Shown here: piece by piece, positions 12,088 to 24,837 of the stretch
Position numbering within the stretch: position 1 is the first letter of the stretch
How the letters are laid out: every line of letters starts with the position of its first letter
Source: Catonia carolina
Taxonomy: Eukaryota; Arthropoda; Insecta; Hemiptera; Achilidae
Assembly (NCBI GenBank): GCA_035578175.1
Contig: JAQMRL010000044.1
Location: forward strand, 310,001 to 374,000
Direction: 5' to 3'
Length of the DNA: 64,000 nucleotides
The notes under the pieces: generated by a model
Seen by the model: only the letters and a program-made list of their open reading frames with translations
Database searches by the model: none
What the model was told of the DNA's origin: nothing
Translations under genes and position numbers: made by a program

Positions 12088-13446
12088 AAGGGTGATTCAA
12101 AAAGAGCGCCGGTTTTTAAACGGCTTGTAAATTTTTGTTTATCGGTTGGCAACATTGTTTGACCCCATTTCTATTTCGGAGAACATTCCGATTGATGATT
12201 CACTTGTAGTTTCTCTTGTTCGCAGTGTAGTACTCTCGCAGTCTGTGTCTAACCATGGAGAAGTTTACTATTGCGCAACGAGTGTTAATCATCAAAACAT
12301 TTTACCAGAGTGGAGAGAGTTATGCGGCTACTGTCAGGCGACTTCGCGGTACTCTAGGACGTAATGAAGCACCGAATGAATCAACAGTTCGCAGGCTCAT
12401 GAAAAAGTTTTTTGAGACGGGTTCAACAGTCGACCTTAAAAGTTCTGGACGTCGTCGTTCTGGCCGAACTGAGAAGAACGTTGCGTTGGTTCATGACAGT
12501 GTGGCTGTTAGACCAGCAAAATCAATACGTCGCCATTCTCAACAATTGGGTTTAAGATGTTCTTCTGTACGGAGAATATTTTGGTACGATCTCCAATATC
12601 ACCCGTATAAAATTCAGTTGACGCAACATTTGAAAGTGGCAGACCACCAGAAGAGACGACAGTTTGTTGACTGGGTATTGAGAAAACGGCAGGATGATGA
12701 CACCTTCGCAAACAAAATCATTTTCAGTGATGAGGCGCACTTGTACTTAAACGGTTTTTTTAATAAACAGAACTGCCGTATGTGGGGTTTAGAAAACCCT
12801 CGCGTGGTTAATGAAAGGGAAATGTATGCACAGCGAGTGACAGTTTGGTGCGGCTTTTGGTCGGGCGGTGTCATCGGCCCTTACTTTTTTGAAAATCAAG
12901 AAGGACAAGCCATGACAGTAAATGGAGACCGATACTGTACGATGATTAGGGAGTTTTTGTGGCGTCATTTGGATGGAATGGACATTGACGAGTTGTGGTT
13001 TCAGCAGGATGGTGCCACCTGTCACGCTGCACGAGAAACAATGTTGTTGCTCCGTGAACGGTTTCAGGATCGCATCATTTCTTGTAATTCCGACCATCAA
13101 TGGCCACCAAGGTCGTGTGACTTGACGCCTTGTGACTTCATCTTTGGGGTCATCTGAAGTCATTGGTGTATGCCAATAAACCCCGAAACATCAATGACTT
13201 GAAGGAGGAAATTCGACGGGTTATCGGGCAAATGGAAGTCGAAACTTGTCGTGCAGTAATATCCAATTTCATGGACAGAGTTGAAGCGTGCCAGCGCAGT
13301 AGAGGAGGACACATGCATGACATCATTTTTCATACATAAAATCGGAAAGTAAGATGAACTTGTTGATGTATTTATTTTCAGTTTTTCAATAAAATAAATC
13401 TCTTAATTTGATATATCAAAACCGGCGCTCTATTTAAATCACCCTT
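12088..13446 (+). mobile_element. Tc1/mariner-superfamily transposon
   Basis: The terminal inverted repeats are about 30 bp: AAGGGTGATTCAAAAAGAGC on the left and, reverse-complemented, AAGGGTGATTTAAATAGAGC on the right, both continuing with GCCGGTTTT. A TA dinucleotide flanks each end (12086-12087 and 13447-13448), as expected for this superfamily. The 1359-bp element holds one transposase gene with a single frame break. It sits at the right edge of the ACT/AGT satellite. Confidence 0.93.
12255..13336 (+). pseudogene. Mariner-like transposase, DUF4817 type, one frameshift
   Basis: The gene starts at 12255 with an N-terminal helix-turn-helix of the DUF4817 type (residues ~1-55, 'NEAPNESTVRRLMKKF'). 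The DDE catalytic domain follows, with 'IFSDEAHLYLNG' for the first Asp, 'WFQQDGATCHAA' for the second and 'RSCDLTPCDF' for the third; 36 residues separate the second and third. Near 13130 the frame is lost just after the third Asp and a stop follows at 13155. The remaining ~60 C-terminal codons continue in another frame to 13336. The element is therefore recent but this transposase is probably inactive. Transposase normally binds the inverted repeats and does cut-and-paste transposition at TA in the nucleus. Confidence 0.9.
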
Positions 13447-13449
13447 TAT

Positions 13450-14428
13450 AACCAACTACGGTGGCATGCGGGCCGCACATGCGCAGTAAGTAGCTCCCCC
13501 ACCACAGCGTCGTAGCCTGATACCGGCTGCCTCTAAAGTAGTACTCGCTACTCATTGTGTTGTGTTCATGCGGTAATCGTTTTAACATTGGTATCGCTGT
13601 CGAAAGCCACACCCCGTCAAAATTAGTTGCACGCGCACAAAATACGGGGAAAATGTCTGCGATTCATTTTAGGGTAATAGGCAATAAGTTTTTTTCTAAA
13701 TGATGTACCTACCATAAGTTTTGACAGGCCCAAAATAAAGGTACGTCATAACCTCATTCTGTTATATTTACTATACGGTTCTTTTTGTTAAAATGTCAAA
13801 CAACTGATATTGTGCGTGTGTAGTTGATTTCTAAAATTTGACGTATGTTTCGTATAAAATTCACAACTATTAAAATTGATTCAGCTTCTTGGAATATTAA
13901 CAGGAAGTAGACACCAGACACGATGATCTATCTTTGACTTCCCTTCAAAAAGTGATTTTTTCAAGCTCGTTTATTATTTCTCTTTCTGCCCTACATACAT
14001 CAAATTACAGATAAAATTTTATATTTTATAACAAAATAATAAAACGCATATTATGTAATCCTGGAAAAAAAGTTAGGGCCTATATTAGCCTACGTGTACG
14101 CAAAAAATGCGATGAGATTTAAACGTCTAACTTTATACGAGCGTATCTTATATAAATATCAGAGTATAATTATAACATTTTGAGTGTAATAAAATAAGAT
14201 CCATTAGGAAGCGAAAGTAATATTTTCAGAATTTTTTGATGAAAAATGAGCTTGTTAAAGTGCACTGAACGAAACTGGCCGGCAGAGTGCCCTACCGTAC
14301 CGCGTATTGTCACTTTTGCGCTTGAACACCGTGCACTGATTGAAATGAGTTGAGGGGAAAGGCTGACGCAACACATTCTCTCTCTGTCCCGCTACCCTCC
14401 CTACATGCCGCCGTAGTTGGCGAACATT
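13450..14428. other. No gene recognised
   Basis: Unique-looking sequence between the mariner element and the second satellite array, locally GC-richer near 13455-13560. No supportable gene. Confidence 0.45.
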
Positions 14429-15375
14429 ATAGTAGTAGTAGCAGTAGTAGCAGTAGTAGCAGTAGTAGCAGTAGTAGCAGTAGTAGCAGTAGTAGCAGTA
14501 GTAGTAGTAGTAGTAGTAGTAGTCCTACTACTACTTCCACTATTAGTAGTGAAGTGCGATGTATAGTAGTAGAAGAAGAAGTACAACTACTACTATTAGT
14601 AGTAGTAGTAGTAGTAGTAGTAGAAGTAGTAGTAGCAGTAGAAGTAGTAGCAGTAGTAGCAGTAGTAGCAGTAGTAGCAGTAGTAGTAGTAGTAGTAGTA
14701 GCAGTAGTAGCAGTAGTATCAGTAGTAGCAGTAGTAGCAGTAGTAGCAGTAGTAGCAGTAGTATCAGTAGTAGCAGTAGTAGCAGTAGTAGCAGTAGTAG
14801 CAGTAGTAGTAGTAGTAGTAGTAGTAGTCCTACTACTACTTCCACTATTAGTAGTGAAGTGCGATGTATAGTAGTAGAAGAAGTAGTACAACTACTACTA
14901 TTAGTAGTAGTAGTAGTAGTAGTAGTAGAAGTAGTAGTAGCAGTAGAAGTAGTAGCAGTAGTAGCAGTAGTAGCAGTAGTAGTAGTAGTAGCAGTAGTAG
15001 CAGTAGTAGCAGTAGTAGCAGTAGTAGCAGTAGTAGCAGTAGTAGCAGTAGTAGCAGTAGTAGCAGTAGTAGCATTAGTAGCAGTAGTAGTAGTAGTAGT
15101 AGTAGTAGTAGTCCTACTACTACTTCCACTATTAGTAGTGAAGTGCGATGTATAGTAGTAGAAGAAGTAGTACAACTACTACTATTAGTAGTAGTAGTAG
15201 CAGTAGAAGTAGCAGTAGTAGTAGCAGTAACAGTAGCAGTAGTAGTAGCAGTAGCAGTAACAGCAGCAGTAGGAGCAGAAGTAGTAGTAGTAGTAGTAGT
15301 CCTACACTACTACTTCCACTATTAGTAGTGAAGTGCGATGTATAGTAGTAGAAGAAGTAGTACAACTACTACTAT

Positions 15376-15444
<69 letters not shown>

Positions 15445-15572
15445 AAGTAGTAGTAGCAGTAGAAGTAGCAGTAGTAGTAGCAGTAACAGTTGCAGTAGTA
15501 GTAGCAGTAGCAGTAGCAGTAACAGCAGCAGTAGGAGCAGAAGTAGTAGTAGTAGTAGTAGTAGTACTCAAG
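14429..15572. repeat. AGT/AGC trinucleotide satellite with higher-order modules, second array
   Basis: Over 1.1 kb of AGT/AGC triplets. The array is divided by a conserved ~90-bp module beginning CCTACTACTACTTCCAC and containing GAAGTGCGATGTA. The module starts at 14524, 14829, 15113 and 15301, so the higher-order spacing is about 305, 284 and 188 bp. Long open frames on both strands (polySer, polyThr, polyLeu, polyVal) are artefacts of the triplet repeat. Confidence 0.93.
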
Positions 15573-16240
15573 CACAGGTTTTCGGTTGTAGTATCTCCCC
15601 GAGGTACTTAAAGCTGTTAACTTTTACAATTTCTCCATGTTGTGACACGTTTCTCATTTTGGTGAGGCGGGGCTTTTTCGATGCTCATTATGTATTAGTT
15701 TTCTCGAAGGAAATCTAAAGTCTTGCTTTTTCTGCTTGTTCTTTTAACGTTCATTTGTTCCAATACTGTTTATGTGTTCCAAGAAACGTTTTCTAGGTCA
15801 TCTGAAAAGCAAAACATTTATCTTTATGACATTCTTAGATCCTCCAATGCGTACTTAGTTTAACAATCCTTTATCGCCAAGTTCCATTTCCGATTCTTGA
15901 ATAAGTTTATCCAGCACACAGTTAAAAAAAACATACAATTTGCAATACTTGATTATAGATTATTTCATGTATGTTCAGAGAATATTTCGAGCAATAAAAG
16001 TGTTAATTATTTTATTCTAATCAAATCACTGTATTTTAATTTCACTCGTACGTATTCTACTACATACTTTTTTAAAAATAAAACAACAAAGCAAATAAAC
16101 TGTCACAATATGAATTAATAATATAACATAGTTGTTGATTAGTCTAGAAATTATTTAATATAATACTCGTAGGTTGTTTATATTTGTAAGTGGCCTTCCT
16201 TGTTAAGAAATTGTGTTTTGTACTATATTGGGGTGGAGTA
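15573..16240. other. Mostly no gene; possible tiny RT remnant
   Basis: At 15590-15655 the minus strand reads like the non-LTR RT motif 'KVNSFKYLGEI', a motif also seen at 36885-36950. The rest is AT-rich with nothing to support. Confidence 0.3.
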
Positions 16241-16806
16241 TGTGGAAAAAGGATATTGAATTACAATGAATCAGATGTTTTGAAAAGGAACTCAAAAAAA
16301 TCGAATATAGTAGAAATGTTTCATTTTATTTTGATTCCTTCTGCAGTGTTCCACTAAAATGGACAAAGCGTTTGAAGGGTCTAGATTTACTCTCAGACTG
16401 CAGGTATAAAAACAGTTAGCACCTTTGAAGTCGGGCCGCCAAAAAATGAACTTGTCAATCCGGTCGTTCGAAATAGTGTCGTTATGGGAACGGTTCTTAA
16501 CTACGTAAATAGTGATTTTTCGTGCGGATGATAGCAAAAGTTTGTGAACAGGTAATCGGTTTGGTTCTTAAGAACAATAATCTATTGTTAGTTAAGTTGG
16601 TTTATGTGTAACTTTAGTTACTGATTTATTTAATGTACAGTAATAGTAATGGTAATGTAAGTAGTTCGAAGAATAGTAATTTGTAAGTAGGCTAAGTTAA
16701 TATTAATTGTAGGTAAAATATATAATTATTTGTTATAAGTTTTAAGTTAGCCTGTTTATTATTTATTAAACCCAAATCCCGAACGAACCCAGCCTTAGGT
16801 GTTACA
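16241..16806 (+). repeat. Probable solo LTR related to the Gypsy element
   Basis: The end of this stretch ('AAATCCCGAACGAACCCAGCC' type sequence, then TGTTACA) is similar to the end of the young Gypsy LTR at 37722-38517, and a TATA-like 'GGTATAAAAA' lies at the corresponding place. No primer binding site or coding region follows, so it would be a solo LTR. The left boundary (TGTGG at 16241) is a guess and I see no clear target duplication. Confidence 0.45.
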
Positions 16807-17289
16807 ACATATACCTTGAATAGATGCACTTACACTTCACACGACGTCTTCAGTTCATCTTTCATCTGTTTTCTGAAAGAAAATTACTGTAATTTAGTAA
16901 AATAGATTTATTGGCACATTTAAGGTTTATAAACCAATTACGAAATAAACGGCAATCAAATAACGAGACTAGTGTGAGAAATGTGATTTTTGCAAAGTTA
17001 CTACATCTAGCTTTCATCCCCTTCAACATCAACGGAGTAGCTAAAAACCTTCCGGCAATGCTTCCAATCACGGAATCAACGTTGGGATAAGGGACAGCTA
17101 GCCAAGAAGTGTACTTTGAAGGAGATTAATTCAAAGTTGATGTAAGCTTATTACTTTGTTCGTAATAAAATTATTCACGTATTTTTGTATCACACCTTGT
17201 ATCAATCGCTACATTTTCTAGTATTAATTACTGTAATAATTAGTGTAAGTAATTAATTTTAATTAGTTAGTTACGATAATGTTACTGTC
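16807..17289. other. No gene recognised
   Basis: AT-rich spacer. I see nothing that can be supported. Confidence 0.4.
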
Positions 17290-17372
17290 CGACCGCCCGT
17301 GATGTAGTGGACAGCGCAACTGGCTTCTTTACCGGAGTCCTGGGTTCGATTTTCGGTCAGATTAGGCATTAT
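17290..17372 (+). mobile_element. tRNA-related SINE head, family B
   Basis: A tRNA-like stretch with an A-box-like 'GATGTAGTGGACAGCG' and a B box 'GGGTTCGATTTTCGG'. It ends near an (ATT)n tract at 17383-17405. It is read as the head of a SINE rather than a tRNA gene, because it has no acceptor pairing that I can see. Confidence 0.5.
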
Positions 17373-17382
17373 ATTATATATG

Positions 17383-17820
17383 TATATTATTATTATTATT
17401 ATTATGTGCGTATGGACCCTGATGGATCGCGCAAAGTATTCCGACTCATTTTTGGGAATTCTTTCTCATTTTCCATACTTCTTACATTCTTTCCCCATGT
17501 GTTTGCTTCCTCTCTTCTGTCCACTTTGTCCCTGTCTTCCTAAGGACCTCATTCTCTGGCATCACATTCCACTCGTTTATCCTGTTTCTGAATGTATTTC
17601 TGTCTCCAATACCTGTTGGGTCTATTTGTGCCTTATGTAAGTCTATTTTCACTTGTGTAATCCATGCTGTTGTTGATTTAACTTTTTGTATATAAGTAAG
17701 AATCTTGTTAGTGAGTCGTGTTGGGGGGAGTCTACTGATGTGTCCATAGAATTGCAGCTTTCTTTTCCGTATGTCTGCCGCTAGGTTAGACATCTTCTTG
17801 TAATCTATATTATTCAGATC
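17383..17820 (-). pseudogene. Non-LTR retrotransposon ORF2 C-terminus
   Basis: A 103-codon minus frame (17482-17793) reads like the end of a CR1/RTE-type polyprotein. It has 'KRKLQFYGHISRLPPTRLTN' in the post-RT domain and ends 'GTKWTEERKQTHGERM', the common C-terminal motif. An (AAT)n tail lies at its 3' side (17383-17405), as in elements with simple-repeat tails. It is 5'-truncated. Confidence 0.7.
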
Positions 17821-17992
17821 TCGAAAAGAATCCGGAATACATAATATTACAATAGATACATAATTTACTTACTCGGAATCCCTGTGGCATCGCATTATGG
17901 CCAAAGACATTCCACTGAATTGACAAAAAAAGACAAAGGAATTATTGTTAATACTATTTTTTAAAACACAACATCAAAATGTTAAAAACCTC

Positions 17993-18368
17993 TCCGGGTT
18001 GGTCTAGTGGAAAATTCGTCACCGTGAACCAGCTGTTAACAGCTGGTTTTTGGAGTCAAGGTTCCTGGTTCAAATCCTAGTAAAGAAATAAACCTAGTAA
18101 AGAAATTTTTATATGTTTTGGTTTGGTTTGTAATTTTTTAGGTAGTTTCTCATACGGATTTGAATACCAGACTGTAGGTACCGGTGAACTTTCATGATTG
18201 GAGTTCAATTATCCATACTTCCTCAGGAATGGTCGCCCTGAATCTGTACAAGACTATAAATATACCTCACTTACACGTTATACATATCATCGTCATCTCA
18301 TTGGGTCATGGGGTTGCATATTGTTCTAAAATGAACAGATTACAACATACACACATTAGGGATTTTTA
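17993..18368 (+). mobile_element. tRNA-derived SINE, family A, copy 2
   Basis: The Pol III boxes are clear: A box in 'TTGGTCTAGTGG' and B box in 'GGTTCAAATCC'. The body matches the copy at 5237-5590, apart from a small insertion after the tRNA-like head. This is the better-preserved member. Confidence 0.8.
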
Positions 18369-18424
18369 AAAAAGTTAGATATCTTGGTATGCATCTAGAT
18401 CGTACCAATTTTTACCTTCTTTTG

Positions 18425-19125
18425 GATGAATAAATAGGGAAGGAAAGTATTGTTTCCATGTTGATTTTTCGAAATAAATTTTTCACCGGATATACACGTT
18501 TTCAGGTCCCCTGAACCAAAAAAATGTACTATTGTTTGGTCTGTGTGTGAACAAAATATCTGAAGAACAGATAAGCGTACGAAGGTAAAGCTTCGAACTT
18601 ATGTTGAGTACCATAAGGGAACCCGACACAAAGATTATTTTCATTAAAATCGGTCAACCAGAAGTGGTAGTTTATTCGTGCGATTTTTAAATTTTTTGCG
18701 ATTTTCTCAGATTTCGTTTTGCGATCAGAAGGATTTCGTTTTGTACAACGCTTAGTTTAGCGTCAATTAGTCATTTTCTGATTTTTTTCATCAAAATCGG
18801 AAACTAAATAAGATTTTTTAATATTGCGGCCTTAGAATGCATTTTAAGGCAACATAAGTATACAATTAAAGTTACAGGAAATAAAAAATCTACAATTTTT
18901 ATTTCGAGGACTTTCTTCTACAGAGCCTAGTTTAGCGTCAATTAGTGATTTTTCCGTATTTTTATGCCAAGCAGAAGTTGATAATCAGTTTGCATCATTC
19001 ACTCACAATTAAAATTAGGTTATGTTTTTCATTTCACTTTGTTTATTAATGATTCAACATAAGTTATAGGGATATGTTTTTTATTTACATTTGTAAGAGA
19101 AAGTCGAGTTCACACCAGATTTTTT
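18425..19125 (-). repeat. Dispersed CA-repeat family, copy 7
   Basis: Minus-strand copy reading from the right-hand block ('GGAAGGAAAGTATTGTTTCC' on the plus strand) back to the left end near 'TTCACACCAGATTTTTTT'. The (CA)n part is reduced to 'GTGTGTG'. Confidence 0.8.
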
Positions 19126-19129
19126 TTAT

Positions 19130-20089
19130 CAATTATCTGGTAATTTGTTTTAATGCAAATCCCCTGATTATATCTTATTATTTTACTGTAGATTTCATTG
19201 GTGTAGAAATCCCAAGACAAATATAAATCTAGTGATACTCCTAGGAACTTCATTGTTTCTACATGCTTTTGACCATTTTATGGATAGATATGGTGATATG
19301 ATTAAGCATGTGCGTAATTGTTGATAAACTATGAATAATATAAGAAATAAATTTATTTACTTGAGGCCCGGTTTGTATGCTGCCGAACGGCCTGCCAGAA
19401 AAGATGTATTTTCTCTGAAACATTAGTTCACTATATTACTCACTAGCTGAAATACCAGTTGGAATGGGTGATTCTTTAGAGTTCACATACACATATCAAT
19501 TTTTAGATTATATCGTTTCAATTTTAGTCACCTTTATTGCCATAATATACATGATTTTGTACGTACAGTAAATTTATTAATAAAAATTCAGTAAACAAAC
19601 ACTATTAACATTTTAATTAAAAATATGAAAAATATTAATAATTTGGTTATAGAGGAAATTCACTGGTATTAGCAAAATTAAGAACTTGAGCGCTAGCATT
19701 AAGCGCATAGTTACCTTGTTTAAAGTCCAAGACTGTACACCAGCAGTTCCCGGGCTTTTTTCTCTCTCGTAACCCTTGACTAAGTGTCTTATTTATGAGT
19801 TACCCTCTTCTCAACCCCTTCCAACCTCTAGTAAATGTTTAGACTTTAGAATTATGAGTAAGGTGGTATGAGAAAACGACTTATTCACAGATGAAAAGCA
19901 AGTAAAAACCGTTTCGTTCTAACCCGCCGCAGCGCTACTGTCGGCACCGCATGCACACATACTCTGCGCATGTAATCTACTTTCCCTAGTTAATTGGCTA
20001 GTTCCGTGCTGACGCTATTACGTTTGACTAGTCTTGTGTTTTATGTTTACTGTGGTCGTTTACGATGTTTAAAACAATCGATTAACCCG
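19130..20089. other. No gene recognised
   Basis: AT-rich sequence with no supportable gene or repeat. Confidence 0.45.
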
Positions 20090-20480
20090 CTAAGTGTGAG
20101 ATTCTTTGTATTCTCCTTTTTTTAATGCAAAGAACGTTAAGGCAGCTGCAATTCACTGCCTGATTATATAGATTTACGGTGAAAGTGCAATGATTGACGG
20201 AATGGTGCAAAAGTGGATTAGGCAATTCAGTGAAGAACGGACAGATTTCCACGACGGACCAGGAAGTCGACGGCCTTCTGTTATCAATGATGATATGGTC
20301 ACAAGAGTGGATGAGAAAATTAAAGAGAATGGACAATTCACAATGACAATACTTTCAGATGAATTTTTACAAGTTTCGAAAACTGTTTTGCATGAAATTG
20401 AAGCCAAACACATGGATTATCACAAGTTATGTTCCCGCTGGGTTCCAAAAATGCCCACAAAACAAAGAGACTTTACAGGC
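20090..20480 (+). pseudogene. Mariner transposase N-terminal fragment (SETMAR-like)
   Basis: Broken frames give the DNA-binding half of a mariner transposase. A 'NAKNVKAAAIHCLI' piece near 20115 is followed by an open frame from 20190: 'GMVQKWIRQFSEERTDFHDG', then 'SRRPSVINDDMVTRVDEKI' and ending near 'LCSRWVPKMPT'. This matches the two helix-turn-helix motifs. The catalytic DDE domain is absent after ~20470, so it is a dead fragment. Confidence 0.75.
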
Positions 20481-21984
20481 TCTGACGTTATTTGCCCGAC
20501 ACACTTGACTAAGTCCTTGACACCGTACGGTCTGACTACCTGCACATTAAACGCTTGGTGGTAAGCGCTTTGAATGTGATGACGTCGCGACAAACGCTGT
20601 AAAGTTATGGCTGTCTTCATTGGCGGGATGATTCTTTGAGGAAGGTTTAGATAAGCTGGTCACTTGCTACAATTGCCTGAACAATGGTGGAAACTACGTA
20701 GAAAAGTAGTTTAACCCTTATCAGACGGATAGCCAATATATTTTTGTTAGATGACGAATGTGTAAATACACAATAGTTTGTGTAATAGTGAAGGTCAATG
20801 TTCGCAAACACCGGTAAACATTATAGTTAATTTATAGCTGAATGTATGGGGAAGAAAGTAAGCTATTTAGAAACACAATCAGTTTAGTGGGAAATTTTCT
20901 ATTGATTTGTGAATGTTGAGATACCACTCAATTCCGGTTTTTTTAAGAAAACCGTGTAAAGGCCGTATCTGATTTAAAAATAGAGTTATAACCGCGTTTG
21001 AAAGCTTGAATGGTGGAGGTAAATATATTGTTCAATCTTGCTTTTATAGCAAAACCGGTTGAATTGAATATGACCTGTAAAAGGGAATAAACGCTCCGAA
21101 ATTCGTAGAATAGCCTATTTTTAGACATTCTTCACAGTGAAACTAAAGTATTTTAATATTTATCTTTTATATTTTTTTTTACATGCACGTGTTTACAAAT
21201 TTTCGTGCTTTCAAGTAATAACATTATGTCATATAAATAGCTGTGGGAATGGATCAATGACATCAGCTCAAAGACATTTTTCCGCCTTTATTTTACCACA
21301 GAATCCTTAATCACTTGACTCTTACATACGCTTGAATATTCGTATAGTGTGGTAAGCGAGGGCGTTTGATACGTATAAATAAACGTTTTTGTAAGACATT
21401 TTTCTATAATACCAGACTAAAAAAAATCAAATTTATTGCCAAATTTTGTCAAAAACGCACGATTTTACATAAATTACTACACATTTTTCGTAAATTCGTT
21501 GTAACTGGCGTAAAAAAACGGTATTTAATGTACGTTTTTTTAAAACAATCTCAAAAATTTCTTAATGTCTCATAATAATTTAAGATTTTTTTCGATAGAA
21601 GATGGAAAAGAAAAACCCAGTCTATTGGCGAGATCTCGGAATTAGTGTTCGAAGCATTAATATTCTAAAACCTATCGGTCGCACAAGGGTTAAGGTATGA
21701 TCTTCCACTGGAAAAAATATATTTTAGTATTTTTACAGCTTTTACTATTTTCTGGATCAGAATGGGTAGACGCAAAAGTAAATACTGAAAATGGGCTACG
21801 AAGGATAATATGACAATAACCGCATGGTAGGCCTACACCATGTTCTAACTATGAACAGTAAGAAGACCTACTTTCTCTGTTTTAGCCTAACTCCTCAGGG
21901 ACTTCAGGACTATCAGAACCTAACTGTACATATCTGTCGGCTGAATACTAACTGCAGCTGCCAAAATATCTGCAGATCACATTC
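20481..21984. other. No gene recognised
   Basis: AT-rich sequence. Open frames of 60-70 codons here have no recognisable family. Confidence 0.45.
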
Positions 21985-22500
21985 TTGGCTAAATATCTGA
22001 AAATAAAAATTGAGCACTTCGCTGGGATGAGCACACAAAAGCGCTATGTCAGCAGCCAAAGAAACTTATTTACCTATTAAAAAGCCTTTGAACAATTTTA
22101 GATAAAGAATCATTAAAAATAATTTACTAGTTAGCTCAATCAGCGCTTTCCTGCTGTATTGTTACTTGGGGAGGAACACATGCGCTCATATAATACCGCT
22201 TTTAAGAATGCAGAAAACAAAATTGAAAGTAATAACCAAACACCAACAACGCTTTCCATCTGATGAGCTCTTTAAGATTTTTGAGTACTGGATATACAAA
22301 AGCTTTATGCATGAGAAGTTCTTGTTCAGATATTTAAAACGAAAACACCTTCTCCTAAATAACTCATCGCTGCAATACCCGAAAAAAGCACTTGGTTCCA
22401 CTCAACAGAGCTTCCACCAAATTATACCAAAGGCAAATGGGTTATTTAGCTCCTAAACTTTGAAATCATATGTCTACTGATATCAGAAAACTATTGAACA
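21985..22500 (+). pseudogene. Jockey/CR1-like reverse transcriptase C-terminal fragment
   Basis: Broken frames give the post-RT region of a non-LTR element. A 'WGGTHA..I.PLL..Q' type piece near 22165-22210 is followed by 'KVITKHQQRFPSDELFKIFE' and 'HEKFLFRYLKRKHLL', a layout common in Jockey/CR1-like proteins (LK.I..K..FPSD.LF). It is 5'- and 3'-truncated. Confidence 0.6.
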
Positions 22501-22953
22501 TCATACAGTTTAAAAAGGCAGTCGTCAGTTGGTGGTTGCTTAGCCAAGATAGACACGAGATCAACCGGATGTTGACTCCTTCTCTAATCCTTAACTGGTT
22601 CACTTACTATACTTTGGGCCATAAAAACTGATTTCTGCCCAAACGGGAAGCACTCATAAAGTCTACATTAGAACGTGGTTGTACCATAGTTGTGTAGGTT
22701 AATTTCCCTCACACCATAATTATCAAATTGTGTAAACAGTAATTGAATTCTTTAATAGCCTGTGTTTCTCTTGTTTTTGTTTAAGTAGTCTGTTAAATGG
22801 CAACTAAAATGTATTTATTACGATTATTATTATTACTTTCCGGACAAACCTCGTACTAGTTATAAAAGATTTACTTTTATAATGTTTGCAATGTTTTTGT
22901 CTTCAACCATGAAGCTATATTACCCTTAAGCCACGGAATATTTGGGATTCGTT
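22501..22953. other. No gene recognised
   Basis: Spacer between two element fragments; nothing to support. Confidence 0.4.
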
Positions 22954-23285
22954 ACTTTAATACACTACGGCATGGCGCATTGTCCATGACTATTACGCTT
23001 TTGTCCGGCAAACGTTGCACTGTTTGTTTGAACCAATGGATGAAAATATCGCCATCCATTTCTTGATGGTAATCACAGCTCTTTTTGATTCGAAAACCAA
23101 CAAACCATTTTTTGAGAAAACCATCTCGACTGCCGATATGGAATATAATTAAATGTTTACTTTTAGGTGCAGGTTTCAAACCACACGTGAATCCTTCAAA
23201 AAATGCCTGTCTAGTGGATGTAATATTTGTATCATGCCAAACTTTGGATGTTACATGTCCTTCATTAATCCTCGTTTGACCTAGG
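22954..23285 (-). pseudogene. DDE transposase fragment (Tc1/IS630-like)
   Basis: A minus frame contains 'DYHQEMDGDIFIHWFKQTV' and 'LPDKSVIVMDNAPCRS', which match the second catalytic Asp region of the DDE superfamily endonucleases found in Tc1/IS630-type elements. The upstream part reads 'HVTSKVWHDTNITSTRQAF'. The frame stops just after the D motif and the last catalytic residue is not present. It is a fragment. Confidence 0.7.
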
Positions 23286-24837
23286 TAATGAATTTTTCGT
23301 CCCTATTTTCCTAAACTTCTTTATTTTTCTCAAATATCCCTTCTCCATAATATTATATCATCCCCTTTCGTAATTATATTTTTGGCCCCTCGTTTTAAAA
23401 ACTTAACTGATCACATTTCATTTTAGGTCGGAGCATTATAAAGTCAAAAAGCTGTGCACTTTAAGTCTAATTGACGTTTTCACAAATTCATCACACTGCT
23501 CCATAACGGGTTTACTTCTTTATCGTTTCTTGTTTGGTGTTACCAGTTTACCTGTTTTTTTAATTTCATTCCTGCTGCTGTGAACACTATATGTAGATAG
23601 GTACACCAGTCAACTCGGATGTCATTTGTTCAATATATTTTAATTGGTAAAAAGTAATTTTTTATACGCAGGGAATTAAATTCTTTAAAAGTAATTGTTT
23701 TCTCTCCACTTTTTAAACGCTTTCCACTTTTGTGTTTCACAACAGAAGTTGACGGCTCGTCACTCATTTTAAAGTTTAATATGGGACATCATACTTAAAT
23801 TAAATTTTCAAAACACCATACACGTTACAAAACAAAAAAATTACACTGTACACAATACAAATACAACAAATGAAACAATAAAACAATAATTGTGTGCTTA
23901 CACTTTAAAAATCGAACGTAAACTTAACAGTTAAAGAATCAAAAATAGCGATGTGTTTCAAAATAGCTGAATTCACAAGGCTTATAATAGCTTGTAATGT
24001 AGTATAACAGTTATAAATTCTCTTATACAAGATAATTTTAGATATTTAATGGCAGTCAAAACAAGAACAGTGTGTTGTGAGTCACCCGGTTGTTGCCATG
24101 CACCGCACATAGACATACCCTGCAATGTTACCACTACAAACGCATTAGTAGGATAGCTCTTAGACTGAATAGAGTATACAAAGCGTTCTGAAAAAGGGTT
24201 CCAAGAATGCAGGGCGTGATTTCTCACAACGAAAGAAGAAAAAAAATTAACATAGGTCCGAAAATCATTAGTTACCGAGTTATACAGAGTGAAAGATTTC
24301 GTCAGAATTTCAGTTACCCCATTGAAACGAAGCCCTACAGATATTTCTTGGGCGTTAAATTAGGCATAAATTTTACCGTATCGTATGTAAACTGAACAGA
24401 AAAATTGAACAAAACAGGTTTCAGACCTGTAGCTGCAGTAATTTTTAAGATATCTGATGAAATACAGTACGCAAAACTTGGTCCCGAAAAACAAGTTTCT
24501 TTTAGGTTTGAAGCAGATGAACTTTGTTAAAATGGATAATAAACACAAGAAATGATTATACCAAACTTATAGAGAATTTAATTCTGAAGAGAATGATGTA
24601 GAATAATTCAATAATAGACAAACGCTATTTTTAAAAAAATTATTTTTTAATTAAATAAAAAAAAGTATGAGAAATAGACAAAATCTGTTAAACTCTCTAC
24701 TAACTTAATTAATGTAATACTTAAAAGAAAACACTTGTATTAAAATAAATTAATGAGTTACTTACTGTTTATTTTTATCAAGTAAATATTTTTAACAACC
24801 ATAAATTATTATACATCAAAAAAGTAACAGTTGCCAT
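23286..24837. other. No gene recognised
   Basis: AT-rich sequence with chance open frames of 62-81 codons. I see nothing that can be supported. Confidence 0.45.

Noticed and set aside
14350..15718. Many long open frames of polySer, polyThr, polyLeu or polyVal on both strands
   Set aside because: They are frames of a trinucleotide satellite, open in several phases at once, with no other sequence.
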